A model generated the notes under the pieces. It did not search any database and had not been told where the DNA came from. It saw only the letters and a program-made list of their open reading frames with translations. Source: Laetiporus sulphureus 93-53 (Eukaryota > Basidiomycota > Agaricomycetes > Polyporales > Laetiporaceae). Taken from it: DNA of 64,000 nt. The stretch covers positions 267,162 to 331,161 of the forward strand of contig NW_024468512.1 in the NCBI RefSeq assembly GCF_001632365.1. Direction: 5' to 3'. Within the stretch, counting starts at the first letter, position 1, and each line of letters starts with the position of its first letter. The position numbers were made by a program, and so were the translations under genes. Shown here piece after piece: positions 1-12,177 of the stretch.

Positions 1-1
1 C

Positions 2-1448
2 GACCCGCTCGCCGCGGCCACCGCCGAGTCCCTCGCGCAGGGCAAGCCATTCGAAATGGACTTTGTTGACCTCACTGTCCACTTCGTCTCCGCGTCCGGC
101 CTGCCGAAGATGGATGTCGTCGGCAGCGCCGATCCGTACTTCGTCGCGCGGCTCGATAACAAGATATCGTACATGTGCGCTATTGTTGCTATCTCCAGGA
201 GTACCCTCGGAGTTGATTACCATCTTAGCTCGGCGGTGATCACCAGCACACGCTCGCCAGTATGGAATGAGGTGTGGAGGGTCAGAAATGTGCCACACAA
301 TTCGACCCTCACGGTGGAGGTCATGGACAAGGATAGCAACAGCCTCACCGATGACTACATCGGGCATTTCCTCACCGCGGTCACACCCGGCGAGACTGAG
401 TTTAGAATAGAGGACAGGGCCCTCAAGCGGAACAGAGGCACGTTCCGCCTCAATGTGAGGTTGTGTCCCGTCCTACCTCTGCAGCTTGCTCACGACGCTG
501 CGCCAGATAGAGATCATGCCATCAAGGGACCCCGCAGCGAGCGACTTTCCGTACGACTTCGACGGCCCCGTCCGTTACTCGACCCACTACTCGCCCACTG
601 TCGGCCGCCTGACGCAGGCCGACAGCCGACTATACACGACCTGGAAGGTGTACATCAAGGGCGTGCACCGCTTCTTCGGCGACAGTGTCCAACACTGGAA
701 CCGCGACTACGCCAAGGCGCGCTCCATCTTCCAAGGGCCTACCGCGCTTGCCATCCGCACCGTCATCCACACCGGCCACCGCATGCTGTACGCGCGCACC
801 GTGTCGAATGGGTTCGGCTTCATCGACGGCCCCGAAGACGTTCACCACCTCTTCCACGGGCACGCCGCACGCGACGAGAGCGGACCCAGCGCGCGCAACC
901 CGTTCGTACACCGCATCAAACCCGCCACATACACGTATGTCATTGCCGTCGACGACGATTCGTGGCGCTTCTCCGAGACGGGCGCAAAGTTCCTCGTCAA
1001 CATGGCGTCCAAGCATGCTCTGCACTCGAACTGTGCCGAGGCTGTACGCTTTTCGGGCGAGTTCCATCCGCGGCCCAAGGGCGGGTGGGAGAACTTTCAA
1101 GATGAGATGCGCGACGAGGACGTCGAATGGGAGCTTGTCGTCGACAACAAGTCGGGTACGTACGCTCCCGACTGTGCCATGCTCCCCGCCGTAAAGGCGC
1201 TGCTCGAGTACAACCTCCCTGGATTCGCAGTCGTCACCTATGACTATATGGATCCTGCACTCCAGCGGAGCACGGATGCCTGCCGGGCGTATGCGATGTC
1301 CAAACGTGGAATCAGCCCCGAGGACCTCTCCCCGGATGACCATCCCGAAAAAGAGACTTTGCTCGAGCGCGCCTCATCCTTTCTTCATCGCGGGCACGTC
1401 AAGGATGAAGCAGACTACGAACCGGAAGAGATGCAGGGCGAACGTTAA
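2..1448 (+). CDS. C2-domain protein, 5' partial
   Basis: Predicted exons are <2-168, 229-454 and 507-1448 (at least 444 aa). The frame is open to the left edge, so the true start lies outside the window. An N-terminal C2 domain (about residues 18-135) is recognisable from SADPYFVARL, SPVWNEVW and VEVMDKD, with aspartates placed for Ca2+/phospholipid binding. It is followed by about 310 residues with no domain I can name, rich in aromatic and charged residues and ending in an acidic tail. Intron 1 (60 nt) has no stop and keeps frame; intron 2 (52 nt) is needed to join the two frames (phase 0). Family knowledge suggests membrane association, but the molecular role of the C-terminal part is unknown. 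The next gene is convergent. Confidence 0.8.
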
Positions 1449-1842
1449 CCACAATGATCTACGTTGGAGTTTCTTATATCTATTGGGCCGCTTACCATAT
1501 ATCTGTACCAGCCAGATGCGCTCATACTCATAACCTGCCTAGTACTTACTTACATAGATACCATGCCTCCAACGAACAACAAGCAACCAACCAATGATGA
1601 TGGCATAAAGTCAGATAGATCAAGCAGGGTATGTGCGAGATGGGTGAGGATTATGATGACACTAAAAGCTACAAGTGCGTGCATGGACGGGACGGGTGAT
1701 ACTGTACAGTTCATTGTCGTTCCAACCTGCGGATAAGTAACTATAAATAACGGGCGTTCCACCAACGCGTTAGACACACGCGGGACGACGCTCACCATTT
1801 TACTTCCAACTCGTTGCTGGCCAAGGTCCGACCCCGTACGAC
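1449..1842. other. convergent intergenic region
   Basis: AT-richer spacer between two convergent stop codons. It probably holds both 3' UTRs. No coding signal or repeat is seen. Confidence 0.6.
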
Positions 1843-4176
1843 CTAATAGTCCTCTGTGATGTCCATGTCATCCTCTTGCACAAGTTCTTCCAAGGACACG
1901 GACTGGAACAACGCCGACCGCATGTACGGCCGCGCCGCCATGCCCGGTTTTCGATTCGCGAGCGGGCGAAACGTGTCTCTCCGCCGCAGCACCATGTTGG
2001 CGACAAGCTGGGCAATGCTCCGCGTCAAGCCGCTCCCAGGGCATACGCCGCGCTCCATCTTCAGGTCGAGCAGCGCGCCCACCTCCTTGCTCCGCTGCTT
2101 CTCCCGCTTGCGGATCCGTCGCGCCTCCGCGCGCATGTCCATGGCAATGTGCAGGTCGCGCTTCCGTGTGCGTTTCTCATCCGCGTCTAGCTCCTCTGGT
2201 ATGGGTACTTCGGAACCTTCAGTCTGCTGTGGCGGCAGAAGCGCATTCGACGCGGCGCTGACGTGCTCGCTGTACTCCGCCTCGGCACATCGTGCGTCGC
2301 GTTCGGCGGAGAGCGCTCGCTTGCGGATCGCGCGAAGCTGAAGGAACTCGCCGACCTCGAGGTTGGTTGACGCAGGATCGAGCTGAACGTCGAGGAACTG
2401 CAAATCGTCGTCATCGGGCGACGGCGATCGTGCCAGTGGCGGATCGACCGAGATAGGTTGCAAGAACAGACCTAGACCGTCCTGGTCGCTAGCAGACGGA
2501 GGAGGGGTGATCAGTGATGGCGCAACTGTTCCTTCCATAAACTCATCTTGCGGGTGTCGCGGAAGGTCGTCGGCTAGGAGGGGCAGGCCAATGTGAGGCG
2601 AACCAGGGGAGGGTGGCGCGTCAAGCAAATCATCGTCCATGTGAGCATCGGGCAGTGACGAAAGGAAGTTATGTGGAGAACAGGGAATGGGGGTAACGCA
2701 GAGGTGATCATCTTGTGTGCTGTGCAGGTCGAGAAAATGTCGTCTTGAGGGAGACGGAGATGCGATTGGGGGTGTCCAGGTATCCTCTGCACGCGGTATC
2801 ACTGAGTCGGGAAAAGAATCGTAGGAGTCATCTGAATCTGAGTTGGTCGGAAGTAGGTTGATCCCGGGCAACTGAGGTGAAAGGGGTGGCGATTCGTCGT
2901 CAATCATCATATCCGATGGACGGATATCGCGGTAATGCATGTCTCCATGAAGTTGTTCATCGCTGTGATCGAGCCACAAGCTACTTGTTCGGCGGTCTGC
3001 CTCACCGAAGGGGAAAGTTGCAGACCGAGTAAGGTGAGCACGAGCAGGGCCAGTTTGGCGCAGGTCATCCGAATGCAGCTGGTCCAGATCAGCCAAGTCC
3101 AGAGTTAGCGAACGAGGCAGCGGGGAGCTGGGAGGGGAGAAGTCGCCGTCTCGTTCGCTGCTCGTAGACCAACCCATGCTGCTCACGCTTGGCGTGCTAT
3201 CGGGTGGCAGAAACTGCATAGGCGCCTCAGAGAACGGCGAGCCGGGGTGACAATCCTGCATCGCCATTGCGGGATTGAGAGACGTGTAGTGATCGAACCC
3301 CAAGCGGCCATTTATATTGAGAGGAGAGCTAGGGACCCACAAAGACGCGGGTTCAATCCTTGCATAGGCGTTGCAGTCGTCATGGTGAATCAGTGGCCTA
3401 TCCAAGGCAAATTTTTGCTGTGGCAACAATCCGGAAAGTACAGGACCAGCATGCGGAGACGTATGATTGTGATCCGTGAGGGTGCCAGCTATCCGGGCAG
3501 TAGCCATGTCGGATGGACTCTCTTCAAAAGACCATCCTCTTCGGAGAGCTCGCGACATAGATGAACTGGATGGCTGCCCGAGAAGGGTCGGACTAGTCAT
3601 TGTTCGTCGTATACCCCGCCAATTAGATGGAGCACCAGTTCGCTGTTCCTCGTCAGAAGTCAAATGATATGGCCTCGGACCAGGAAAGCTATCTGAGAAC
3701 GGTGTGTCGTCTGCCGAGTCAATCTGGGGGAGGTCCAGCGTACCAAGCAAATATGTCGGAGGAGGCGAGAGTGGCTCAGCAGAGCCAAACGGCTCGCGTG
3801 CCGCACACTCTTGCGGGTCGTCGTGCATGGAATAGTCTGTGCAACTCGCGTCGTAAGTTTCTGGCAGGGGAACACTCGCGCGCAACGCGGAACCGGTAAG
3901 AGGGGGCGAAGGGTATGCTTTGGAAGAAAGTACAACGCGGCAGAGCGGCGTGGTTTCTCGCAGTGGCTCGGTCAGGTGTGGCGCGAGTTCGTTGTCGTGA
4001 ACAGAGGGGCAGCACGGGTCGGCAATAAGGGAACACGTATCTGGAGTAGAATCTGACGCGTCTTGGGAGGAACAGGTGTCCGGTAGGTGTGGTACTGCTG
4101 GAGAGAAGTGGTCGTGGCACGTCCCAAGAGAATAGCTGTCGTTAGCGGAAGATTGCAAAGCCATATACGTGTTCAT
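1843..4176 (-). CDS. large Ser/Pro-rich disordered protein of unknown function
   Basis: One long open frame of 777 aa from the ATG at 4176. The frame stays open upstream to about 4284, with another in-frame ATG at 4242, so the start is uncertain; MNTYMALQ is preferred because a short duplicated non-coding-looking stretch lies just upstream. Most of the protein is low-complexity Ser/Pro/Asp (residues 1-600). The C-terminal 190 residues are different: basic and helical, with many Arg/Lys, and the motif GVCPGSGLTRSIAQLVANMV followed by an acidic end. That tail is probably the conserved, functional part. No known domain is recognised. A nuclear or regulatory role would be inference only. Confidence 0.7.
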   Translation of the reverse strand: MNTYMALQSSANDSYSLGTCHDHFSPAVPHLPDTCSSQDASDSTPDTCSLIADPCCPSVHDNELAPHLTEPLRETTPLCRVVLSSKAYPSPPLTGSALRASVPLPETYDASCTDYSMHDDPQECAAREPFGSAEPLSPPPTYLLGTLDLPQIDSADDTPFSDSFPGPRPYHLTSDEEQRTGAPSNWRGIRRTMTSPTLLGQPSSSSMSRALRRGWSFEESPSDMATARIAGTLTDHNHTSPHAGPVLSGLLPQQKFALDRPLIHHDDCNAYARIEPASLWVPSSPLNINGRLGFDHYTSLNPAMAMQDCHPGSPFSEAPMQFLPPDSTPSVSSMGWSTSSERDGDFSPPSSPLPRSLTLDLADLDQLHSDDLRQTGPARAHLTRSATFPFGEADRRTSSLWLDHSDEQLHGDMHYRDIRPSDMMIDDESPPLSPQLPGINLLPTNSDSDDSYDSFPDSVIPRAEDTWTPPIASPSPSRRHFLDLHSTQDDHLCVTPIPCSPHNFLSSLPDAHMDDDLLDAPPSPGSPHIGLPLLADDLPRHPQDEFMEGTVAPSLITPPPSASDQDGLGLFLQPISVDPPLARSPSPDDDDLQFLDVQLDPASTNLEVGEFLQLRAIRKRALSAERDARCAEAEYSEHVSAASNALLPPQQTEGSEVPIPEELDADEKRTRKRDLHIAMDMRAEARRIRKREKQRSKEVGALLDLKMERGVCPGSGLTRSIAQLVANMVLRRRDTFRPLANRKPGMAARPYMRSALFQSVSLEELVQEDDMDITEDY

Positions 4177-5831
4177 TATACTGCCGATGCGTGATGCCAA
4201 CACTGCATAGAAAAAGCATCGTGAGCAGGTCTGCCAACGCATAGAAAAAGCACTGCTCGACACAGCAGCGGAGAGAACTGACAAGGTGATCGACCGACTG
4301 CGGGAAAGTTGAGGCCGGGAAATTTACACAGACATCGTCCAGAGCTAGAAAGTGTCAGAGACGACCTCAAACTCAGGGAACCCGACGATGCAGGGCCAGC
4401 TGGGAGACTGGAGGGGAGGAGGACGGACAGCTCGACCAGCTGGAGCCCGACATGGCAGTCTCCGCATGTTACTCAATACTGCCCGTGCCTACCACGGGGA
4501 CCCCCGCCACCGCCACCACTCGTCTCAATTTGCTTCCGTGTGTTCCTTCTTTTCATCGATCCATTCGTTGCAGCCATACGTACATGTATATCTCGAGTAC
4601 TATCTGCCCGCTTGTTTGGCCAGATGAACCTGGAAAACCCGCACTTACGTCTACACGTCGTGAAATTGGCCGGTGGTGCTACTACACCCGGAGAACAGTG
4701 GACAATTGTTGCACTCGATAACTCTGACGGTGAGGCCATGGTTCACAGCCTCCTCGGCACGCGACACTGTATCAGTTTCATGCAAGACGCTCGCATCACA
4801 AAATCAACGCATCTCCGCACCACGCAGGGGCGCACGCCACGCCGGATCCTAATCAGTCAAGGCAGTGCTCGGACATGCGGCCAGCTCGAGGCAGAATCGC
4901 TCACCAAACCAGAGTAAGCAATCCGTCAGAATAATCTGGACGCTGCTACCTATCTTGATGATCATCGATACCCACGGATAGAAGGGGACTGCCCACATAA
5001 GCCGCCTTCGCAATCATGGACTCCCCTGCATCAAACTTACGTAGTGCAAACGTGCAATCGCGCTAAACAGGAAAGAAGCCTTCGCGATACGAGAGCACCA
5101 CAGCCGAACGCTCGCCGCTAAGCGAAACGATGTTGGACGTAATGCACACGGAGGCGAACCAAGAGTGCGCGGGAGGGAAAGCTTGCTCGGCCGTGATCCG
5201 CATTTCGCGTAATCGATCGGTGCGGGGTACGCAGTCATCTCACCAGGGACGAAGCCCACCGCAAGAGGTCCCACAAGGGGCCCACAACTGGCTTGTGTCC
5301 AACACACACGGCAACGATGCAGCAGAACTCATTGACAAATGGGTATACACGGCTGCCATGTTATCTGGCTCCCGGCAAGCTCTCAGCGCCAGCATGAGAT
5401 CATCATGGCGCATTGCATCAGATGCTCAATCAGTCATTCGTAGCATGAGGCAGCAAACTTTAGACTAAACAAGGAACAAGGGGGACAAGACGGTCCGCAT
5501 TGTATTGCGAACAGGTTAGGGTTGCACTGAACGCCCATGACCCACGGAGAAAAGACCAACGATTTGCTGTTGTCGCACAAAAACTCTCAGGTTCACAGGA
5601 AGATCCGAGAAGGAGGCCCCCGAGACGTCTAAGAATTAGCTCATAACAAAACAGCTCGCCATTAGCTAGTGGCCGATAGAGCGTGCTTACAGATAGACAC
5701 GCAGTCGGGACTCAGGACTTGAGGCATCGGAGCAACCGAAACCCTTGACGAGTCGTTCCAAGCTCCAGCCTTTATCTGTATTGCATTGCGGTGTCCATGA
5801 CATTGCCCTTAATATGCACAAGATGGAGTGC
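4177..5831. other. non-coding region, about 1.65 kb
   Basis: No frame here shows coding-like composition or a splice pattern I can support. A roughly 24-bp direct repeat containing GCATAGAAAAAGCA occurs twice at about 4203-4255. The region probably contains the promoter of the minus-strand gene ending at 1843 and the 3' region of the gene ending at 5832. Confidence 0.5.
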
Positions 5832-6944
5832 TCAAGCGATCGCACCGAGGACAAGTGCAACCACAATTGACGAAAGCAAGTTCACCTGAAGACCATGCAG
5901 GTCAGCGTTGATACCCAACGACACAAGCAATGGTGGAATTACCTGATTGTTGGTAAGAATATCGAGCCCGCTGACGACCTTGATGTCTGAATCGGCACCA
6001 GACTCAGAACCTTCGTCCGTGAGAATGCGCTTCGACGTGTTGGAATAGCGCGTGCGTTGAATTGTCGCGCCCATCAGAGAGTCAAGCTAGGTCACGCACA
6101 CTGGTCATGATATTTCGCTAATAAAACGGCGAAAAACGCACCAAAGAGCCTAAACCGCCAGCAGCGATACCCCAACACACTACAGGCAGCGCAACATCTG
6201 TCCAACGTGCCCTACAGGCACTGCTCTCAATGAGCAGAGACGCCACCAGCGTCAATGCCATCAAAAGCCCGCCGCCGAGAGAAGCAAGCGTGCCAACAGC
6301 AGACATACCGCCATTTGTTCCTGGGGGTACAGGTTTCAGGGTGGTGATGAGGATGGGAGGAGAGCGGGAGAGAATGCCGAGTTCCGACGCGAGGGTATCA
6401 CCCAGGCAGCACGCAAAGTGCCTTCACAAGCGCGTTAATGCATTGTTGCATCTCGGAGAGGTTGACTGAAAGGGACGTACCCGAGCGTCACGAACAATAG
6501 AGGGCGGCTCCACTGGGCGGACGGCGGTGGAATCAGGGGACACCAAGCAACAGGGTCATATGGAGTCTCATATGTCACCGTATTTCCAACAAACTTCGAT
6601 ATGAATGAGTTGGGCGCGAACAAGGCGCTCCAAAGCAGGCTTGCGACGAAGGCAGGCGCGGAGTTGCAGAGCACCTGCGCCGCAGTACGATACCCCGCCT
6701 CCTGGTGACCCTCCTCGAGTTGGGCCTTGCGCTGTTTGCCCACCTTGGTCGCACGCGATCCGATGAGGTAGAATACGATGAGAGACACGCCGAACGCGCG
6801 CAGCGGCACGGACATCATGGTGAAGCCGACGACGAACGCACTTAGCGAGCCTGAAGGCGAGAGTGACCGCTTCCGGAGACCATGGATGCCCAAAGACGCA
6901 GCGAGAATGAACGGAACTAGCGGAAAGTTGGGCAGGTAGGACAT
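5832..6944 (-). CDS. TMEM19: TMEM19 / DUF92 family integral membrane protein
   Basis: Exons (minus strand) are 6944-6481, 6421-6142, 6086-5943 and 5885-5832, giving 313 aa with introns of 59, 55 and 57 nt. Family marks are all present: GSRATKVGKQRKAQLEEG with AAQVLCNS in exon 1, GHFACCLGDTLASELG across the first junction, DSLMGATIQ at the start of exon 3, and NNQVNLLSSIVVALVLG at the C-terminus. There are about six hydrophobic segments. DUF92 proteins are multi-pass membrane proteins; plant VTE6 is a related phytyl-phosphate kinase, but activity of the fungal members is not established. The last intron is a multiple of three without a stop, so retention would insert 19 residues before the last helix. 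The gene diverges from the centrosomin-type gene. Confidence 0.9.
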
Positions 6945-7366
6945 GCTGGCCTCAACACGGACAGGTCTCAGCGTGGTGTGTCACGGAAGATTGCCTGCGT
7001 CGCAGAGTCGCGGGATAAGACCACTAATGGGCGCCTGCATCAATGATTGCGACAAAAAGATCGAGGTGAAACCCGAGGGTTTGCCGGAACGCTGGCTAGA
7101 ACAGAGCATTCAGCCACTATTGACGCACAGTCCATACACCCAGAACCACAATGAGGCAGCAGAGCAAGTACTGGCGAAGGCAAGAGGCTTGAGTATGCCA
7201 ATGTGGCTGAAGCTTGGAACGCGAAGCACGTGATCAACGCTTAGGGCGCGTTCTTCCCAACGTTTCAACCTGTTGCTCACTTACTGCCATTCATACTCGC
7301 TCCTTGGTCTCGTCGCATAGCACGCTATCTTGTACATTGTCTCTAAGATAGTTATACGCGCGCAGA
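6945..7366. promoter_or_regulatory. shared divergent promoter region
   Basis: A 422-bp spacer between two divergent start codons (6944 minus, 7367 plus). It must contain both 5' regions. No clear TATA box is visible on either side. Confidence 0.5.
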
Positions 7367-10300
7367 ATGTCTGCAGCGCTCAACAGCAAGGCTGATTCGT
7401 CACCTGGCATAGCGGACCTCTCTCTCAACTCGCTAGCCTCGGGGTTCTCTACGCCAGGATGGGGTCTTAGGAAGTTCTCCGGATCGTCTCAGACAACATC
7501 TTCTGCACCGATTGCCACGCCTTCTCCACCGATGCCAATACCAATGGGGTCAAGGCGGAGGACAGACGAGGTAATACCGGCTGCGAGACGATTTGGGCTC
7601 CAGAATCTCGAGGAAGAGGGCGAGGAAGGAAATCCCGCTTACCTCGAGACTCCTGCTCAGGAAAAACGTTGGGACGAGGTCATCGATACTCCTGCTCCTG
7701 GTCAAACGAAGCGGACACGTAGTGCAGGTGGTAAAGGAACCAACCTTACGTTGCGAGATCAAGAGAAGGTGGGTGGCGTTGAAGTCCCCTTCTAATGCAT
7801 TCTAATTTGGCCAGCTGTTTCATTGTGCCTCACATAGCACATCGACAGCTTGAAGAAGGAAAACTTCAACATCAAGTTGAAAGTCCACTTCCTCGAAGAG
7901 CGGCTCGCCCAGCTCGCGCCCGACCAGATTGATGCCGCGCTGAAACAGAACATCAACCTCAAAATCGAGGTGCAGCAACGTGGAATGGAGATGAAGAAGC
8001 TCAAGAAACTAGTGTTGGAGCTAGAGCGGGAGCTGGAACGGCTACAGCGCGGCTCGGGCAGTGCGCAGGCTCGGGCGCGGGAACTGGAGGAGAAGCTGGA
8101 GGAGCGAGAGCGGGAGATCAGGGAGCTCCGGCGGAGGCGAGCTGTCGGCCCAGACGATGGCACACTGCGTGACCTCGAGGAGCACAACGCGCACCTTCAA
8201 GGTGAGCTTGATGCTGCCCGTGGGCTTTTGGATGTGTGCACCGAGGAGCTAGATCAGCTGAAGGAAGCGGAAGAGAGGCGGAGACGCGGGGTGACGAACG
8301 AGGGCCAGTGGGAGCAGCGCGCGGCGGAACTGGAGGAAGACAATGAAAATCTCCGGTTGAAGATAGACGACCTCGAGGAGCAGGTGACACGCAGGAACGA
8401 CGAGAAGGAGGATTTGGCCGATATGGTTGAAGCGCTGAAGCTGGAGAATGAAGAGTTGCGCCGTAGGCGCGAGGCCGAGTCGATAGAGCGGAGCGAGAGC
8501 CGTGCACAGATCATAGAGGAGCAAGAAGAGCGTGCGGCAGTTGAGGACGACCTGAATGCGGTCAGAGACAAACTGGCCGCGGCTCATATCGAACTGCAGC
8601 AGAAGGAAGATGATATTGACATGAAGAACCGGGAGATTGAGGAGTTGGTGTCGGAGCACACGCGGATAGTGGAGACCATTGATGATGAGTGGCGAGGTGA
8701 GATGGAAGAGTCAAGGGGGCAGGTAGAGGAGCTGAAAGATGTGAGTGTGTTGGCATGCCCCGCACTTCCCGTTACTCAAGCGATCGTCTGTAGGCTCTGC
8801 AGGAGCGCGAACAAGAGACGAAAGACCTGCGGATACATATCACAGATCTCGAGACGGAACTCAACGAACTGCATGGGAAGTTCGAGGCCGCTTTGGAGCA
8901 CATCCAGCGGGAGTCCGACGAGAAGGACGTTGAGATTGAAGCGGCCAACCGTGAGATCGAGAAGCTCGGTGGGCAAGTCTATGCCCTCGAGGAGGAGAAT
9001 GAGCATCTCAAGGAGCAGAGCGAGAGGACGAGAGAGGACGAGGCTGCAGAGAGGGAACGTCTCGAAGCTCTCGCGGCTGCTCTCAAAGAGGTACGCCAAA
9101 GTAGCGTTTGCATTCGTCATACTCAGGACCGCCCCTTGTCCTAGAAAATCAACACGCTAAGGGCGCAGCTCGAAGAAATGACCGAGAACTACGATGCCCG
9201 TAGCCAGGAGGTCGAAGAGTACCGCTCCCGCTCGGAGGAACTCGCTCAGCATGTCGAAAACCTCGTCGAGGAGATCCAGCTGGAACGCAGTGGGCGTGAG
9301 CGTCTAAACACGGACCTCAGGAATGCTGAACAAGAACACGACACCGCTCTTCGAAAGGAGCATCGGGCTGTCGAGGCCAAGGAGTCAGCGCTGCAGTCAG
9401 CCCTCAACGACCTTGCGCGCACGCAGTCCCTCCTCGCGCAGCGCGAAACCGACCTTTCTGCGGTGCAGACCGCGCTTGAGACCTTCGAGGCCGAATCGAA
9501 GAAACTGGGCGAGTCGCACACGACCGCCCGGTTCTCACTGCAGCTCGAGGTTGACCGCCTGAAACGCGACCTGGAGCGTCTTGAAGACGAGCTATCTCGT
9601 GCTCGCAAGGAGCTGGAGGATCGCGAGGGAAGGGGCCACGAGCGTGACGCTGTGATCGACAAGCTACATGTGGAGAACCGCGACCTCGCGTCGCAGCTCG
9701 CTTCTCAGACCCAGGCGAGGTTGAATGTCTCGGAAAAGCTGGATGAGACGTTAGCGAATTTGAAGACCGCCGAGGCTGAGCTTTCGACGTTCCGCTCAAG
9801 GGTGGCAGAGCTGGAGCAGCGGCTGGCGAAGGATCAGCGGTCGTTGTTGACTGCTGAATCGCAGTACCGCGACCAGTTGACTGAACGGAATACCTTGTTG
9901 CTGACGATCTACCAGTATATGGATAAGATTCTCGGCGTTGACAAGACTCCGGTACGTTTAACAACTCTTGGCTCGTATCCCACGGACGCTACATCATTCA
10001 CACACAGAAGAAACATGGTCAAGCAGAGACCAAGCCCTTCACGAACTTTAGCGTCTTCCACGACAACCTCATCTCCCGCCTGAAATCTCTCAGCGACATC
10101 CAGCTGATCTTCGAGAAGCGCGTCAAAGAAGCTGAGGGTAGATACACGGAGAAGATAGGCGACATGAGGAAGCAGCTTGACTACCGATGGAAGCAGATTG
10201 ACAGGTTCGAAGCGAGTGTGAAGACAGTCGCAGAGCAGAAGGCGACCTGGCGCAAGAAGCTGAGCACGAAGGAGGGTGAAGTCGAGGCGCTAAAGGTCGG

Positions 10301-10830
10301 TCATTTAACACACTGTTCAGGACATCCCTGACGCCAGTACGGTTCCCTGCAGTCCACAAACTCAGACCTGCAATCCCAGCTTGTGAGCATGAAGAAACCG
10401 GGACAAGGTGACTCGTCGGAAGTGCGTGCGCTTACAGCCCGTGCTATGAACGCCGAGCGGCGCATCACCAACTTGCAGAATCAGCTCCTGTCCGCCGAGG
10501 AGAAGCTGACCACGATGAACGAGAAGACATCCGTCGCGGACAACAAGTGGGAGGTGCGCGTGCGCGAGTACGAGGCGCGGCTGAAGAAAGCGGAGGAGGC
10601 CGTCAAGCGCGAGCGCCAAGGTGCGAAGGAGCGCGTGTATGAGCTGGAGTTGCAGATGAAGTCGGTGGTAGTCCTTTCTCCGCTTTGCATTCTCTGCGCT
10701 AACGATTCGTGCATACAGGAGTCTCCAGCGCCAGCTCGATTTGGAGAACAGACGGAATCAGAAACTCAACGAAATCACGGAGGCGCACGGGCTAATAAAC
10801 AACAAGCCTACCTCATCTCCTGGTCGATAG
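7367..10830 (+). CDS. centrosomin-motif microtubule-organising coiled-coil protein (Mto1/Pcp1/ApsB-like)
   Basis: Seven exons: 7367-7768, 7838-8740, 8794-9090, 9145-9951, 10008-10295, 10338-10667 and 10729-10830, about 1,042 aa. A Ser/Pro-rich head (residues 1-125) is followed by the centrosomin motif 1 (Cnn_1N) spanning the first junction: LRDQEK, then HIDSLKKENFNIKLKVHFLE and ERL. In the family this motif recruits and activates the gamma-tubulin complex. The rest is almost continuous coiled coil (heptads of E, R, K, L). Near the C-terminus a more conserved block (VFHDNLISRLKSLSDIQ, then WRKKLSTKEGEVE) resembles the targeting end of spindle-pole or septal MTOC proteins; a PACT-type role is inference. 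The exon 6/7 junction is the least certain: the reading frame requires entry at 10729, and the donor could be 10664 or 10667. Intron 5 is only 42 nt. Confidence 0.87.
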
Positions 10831-11038
10831 GTCGGCTGGCTGATTGCTATTTATTTCCCTGATACCGTCACTTGCCTGATATCGCATGATCGTGATAATC
10901 TCTTCCTCGACTTTCCATCTGCTTTCTTTGTGGACTATCTGGCTTCGGGGCTCACTTATTGTACACTATATATTGCGACCATGCATGCATACTGTATCAA
11001 CTATTCTCTTCCGCTCGCTCTCTGAAGCTCGTGCCTTC

Positions 11039-12177
11039 TCAGAAGCCGCCGATCGTCCACCCTCCATCGGCAACGATGACCTAACGAGTGGTGATAATCG
11101 TTAGCACAGGCGTGGCAAGCGGTCTCCAACAACCAACGCGCCTTGTTGGTCATATAACCATTCGAAGCAAGGAGCAAGACGATGTCGGCCATCTCGTCCG
11201 GCTTTCCCAATCGACCTACGGGGATCTTGCTCTTGGCCTCTGGTGATGGGTTTGCCATCATCGCGGTATCTGCGGTGACGGACGACGACGTGAGCACTGG
11301 GGTGGGCTCTGGCGGAGGGTGACGTCTACCTTCGATCAGGGCCGGTGCGATGGCGTTGGTAGTCTGTGCGTTCCCTCCCTTGAGCAAACTTCGGCGCACT
11401 ATGCAGTTCTCAGACTTACGATCCCCTCCTTGGCATAGCGAAGAGATAGCCAGTGGACTAGACCGTGCAAAGCGGATTTGGAGGATGCATAGTGTGGTCC
11501 AATCACGCCACCATTACCGGCGGCGACGCTGTAAGATAACAGGAGTCAGCGATGACGCCGACCATGAAGCGCTGGGGCGTCGAAGCGCACCTTGACGTGA
11601 AGATGATGCGGCCCCAGTGCTGCGATTCCATGTATGGCACGCACAGCTGGGCGAGCTGCAGAACGAGTCGGCTGCCGTCTACTACACAATAACGCTTGCC
11701 AGGCTTACCAGAAAGCTCGTGCCTGTATTCGTGCGCCACACCTCTTCAAAGATATCTGGAGAGATGTCCCTGATGTCACCGTCAGGGCCGATCTTCGGGC
11801 CTGCGATTCCGTGGTTGCTGAAGAGGATATCCGGATTCCCCAGGACGCTCACGACCTCAGCGTGTAGACGGCGCGCCTCGTCGTAGCGGGAGAGGTCAGC
11901 CTGGAAGGCGGCGAATCTGGGCTTGACGTCAGGTGGCGCGAGGATTTTCAAGTGGTTGATCAATGTCTCTGCTTTTGCCTTGGAAGATGCAGCGTTGTAG
12001 TGTATGGCAATCGAGCAGCCAACACGGGCAAAGGCTTTCGCTGTCGCTTGGCCAATGCCACCCCTGCGGGATTATGAGTACGATGTCAATTGAGATGGTC
12101 AAGCGTTGTCTCGCCACATACGTGCAGCCGGTGATGAGAATCAGACGACCCTTGAGAGACGACCCGACGCCTGACAT
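11039..12177 (-). CDS. short-chain dehydrogenase/reductase (classical SDR)
   Basis: Seven exons (minus strand): 12177-12122, 12063-11709, 11655-11591, 11528-11420, 11363-11330, 11269-11142 and 11080-11039, 262 aa, the normal length for a classical SDR. Rossmann motif TGCTGGIG spans the first junction; FSNHGIAGP is the NNAG-type motif; YASSKSALHG supplies the YxxxK pair, with Ser just upstream; VGRLGKPDEMADIV and VIVADGGWTIGGF are the usual C-terminal blocks. It should be an NAD(P)(H)-dependent oxidoreductase; the substrate cannot be told. The last intron (11081-11141) appears to begin with GC (AAG then GCGCGT), because only this junction restores the conserved NK-VIVADGG reading. Confidence 0.88.

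Noticed and set aside
4309..4917. A 202-codon plus-strand frame with a poly-Pro stretch.
   Set aside because: No conserved motif, several overlapping competing frames, and no promoter or splice evidence.
11039..12177. Frameshifts in the short-chain dehydrogenase.
   Set aside because: All shifts are explained by six short introns with correct phase; the resulting 262-aa protein is complete.
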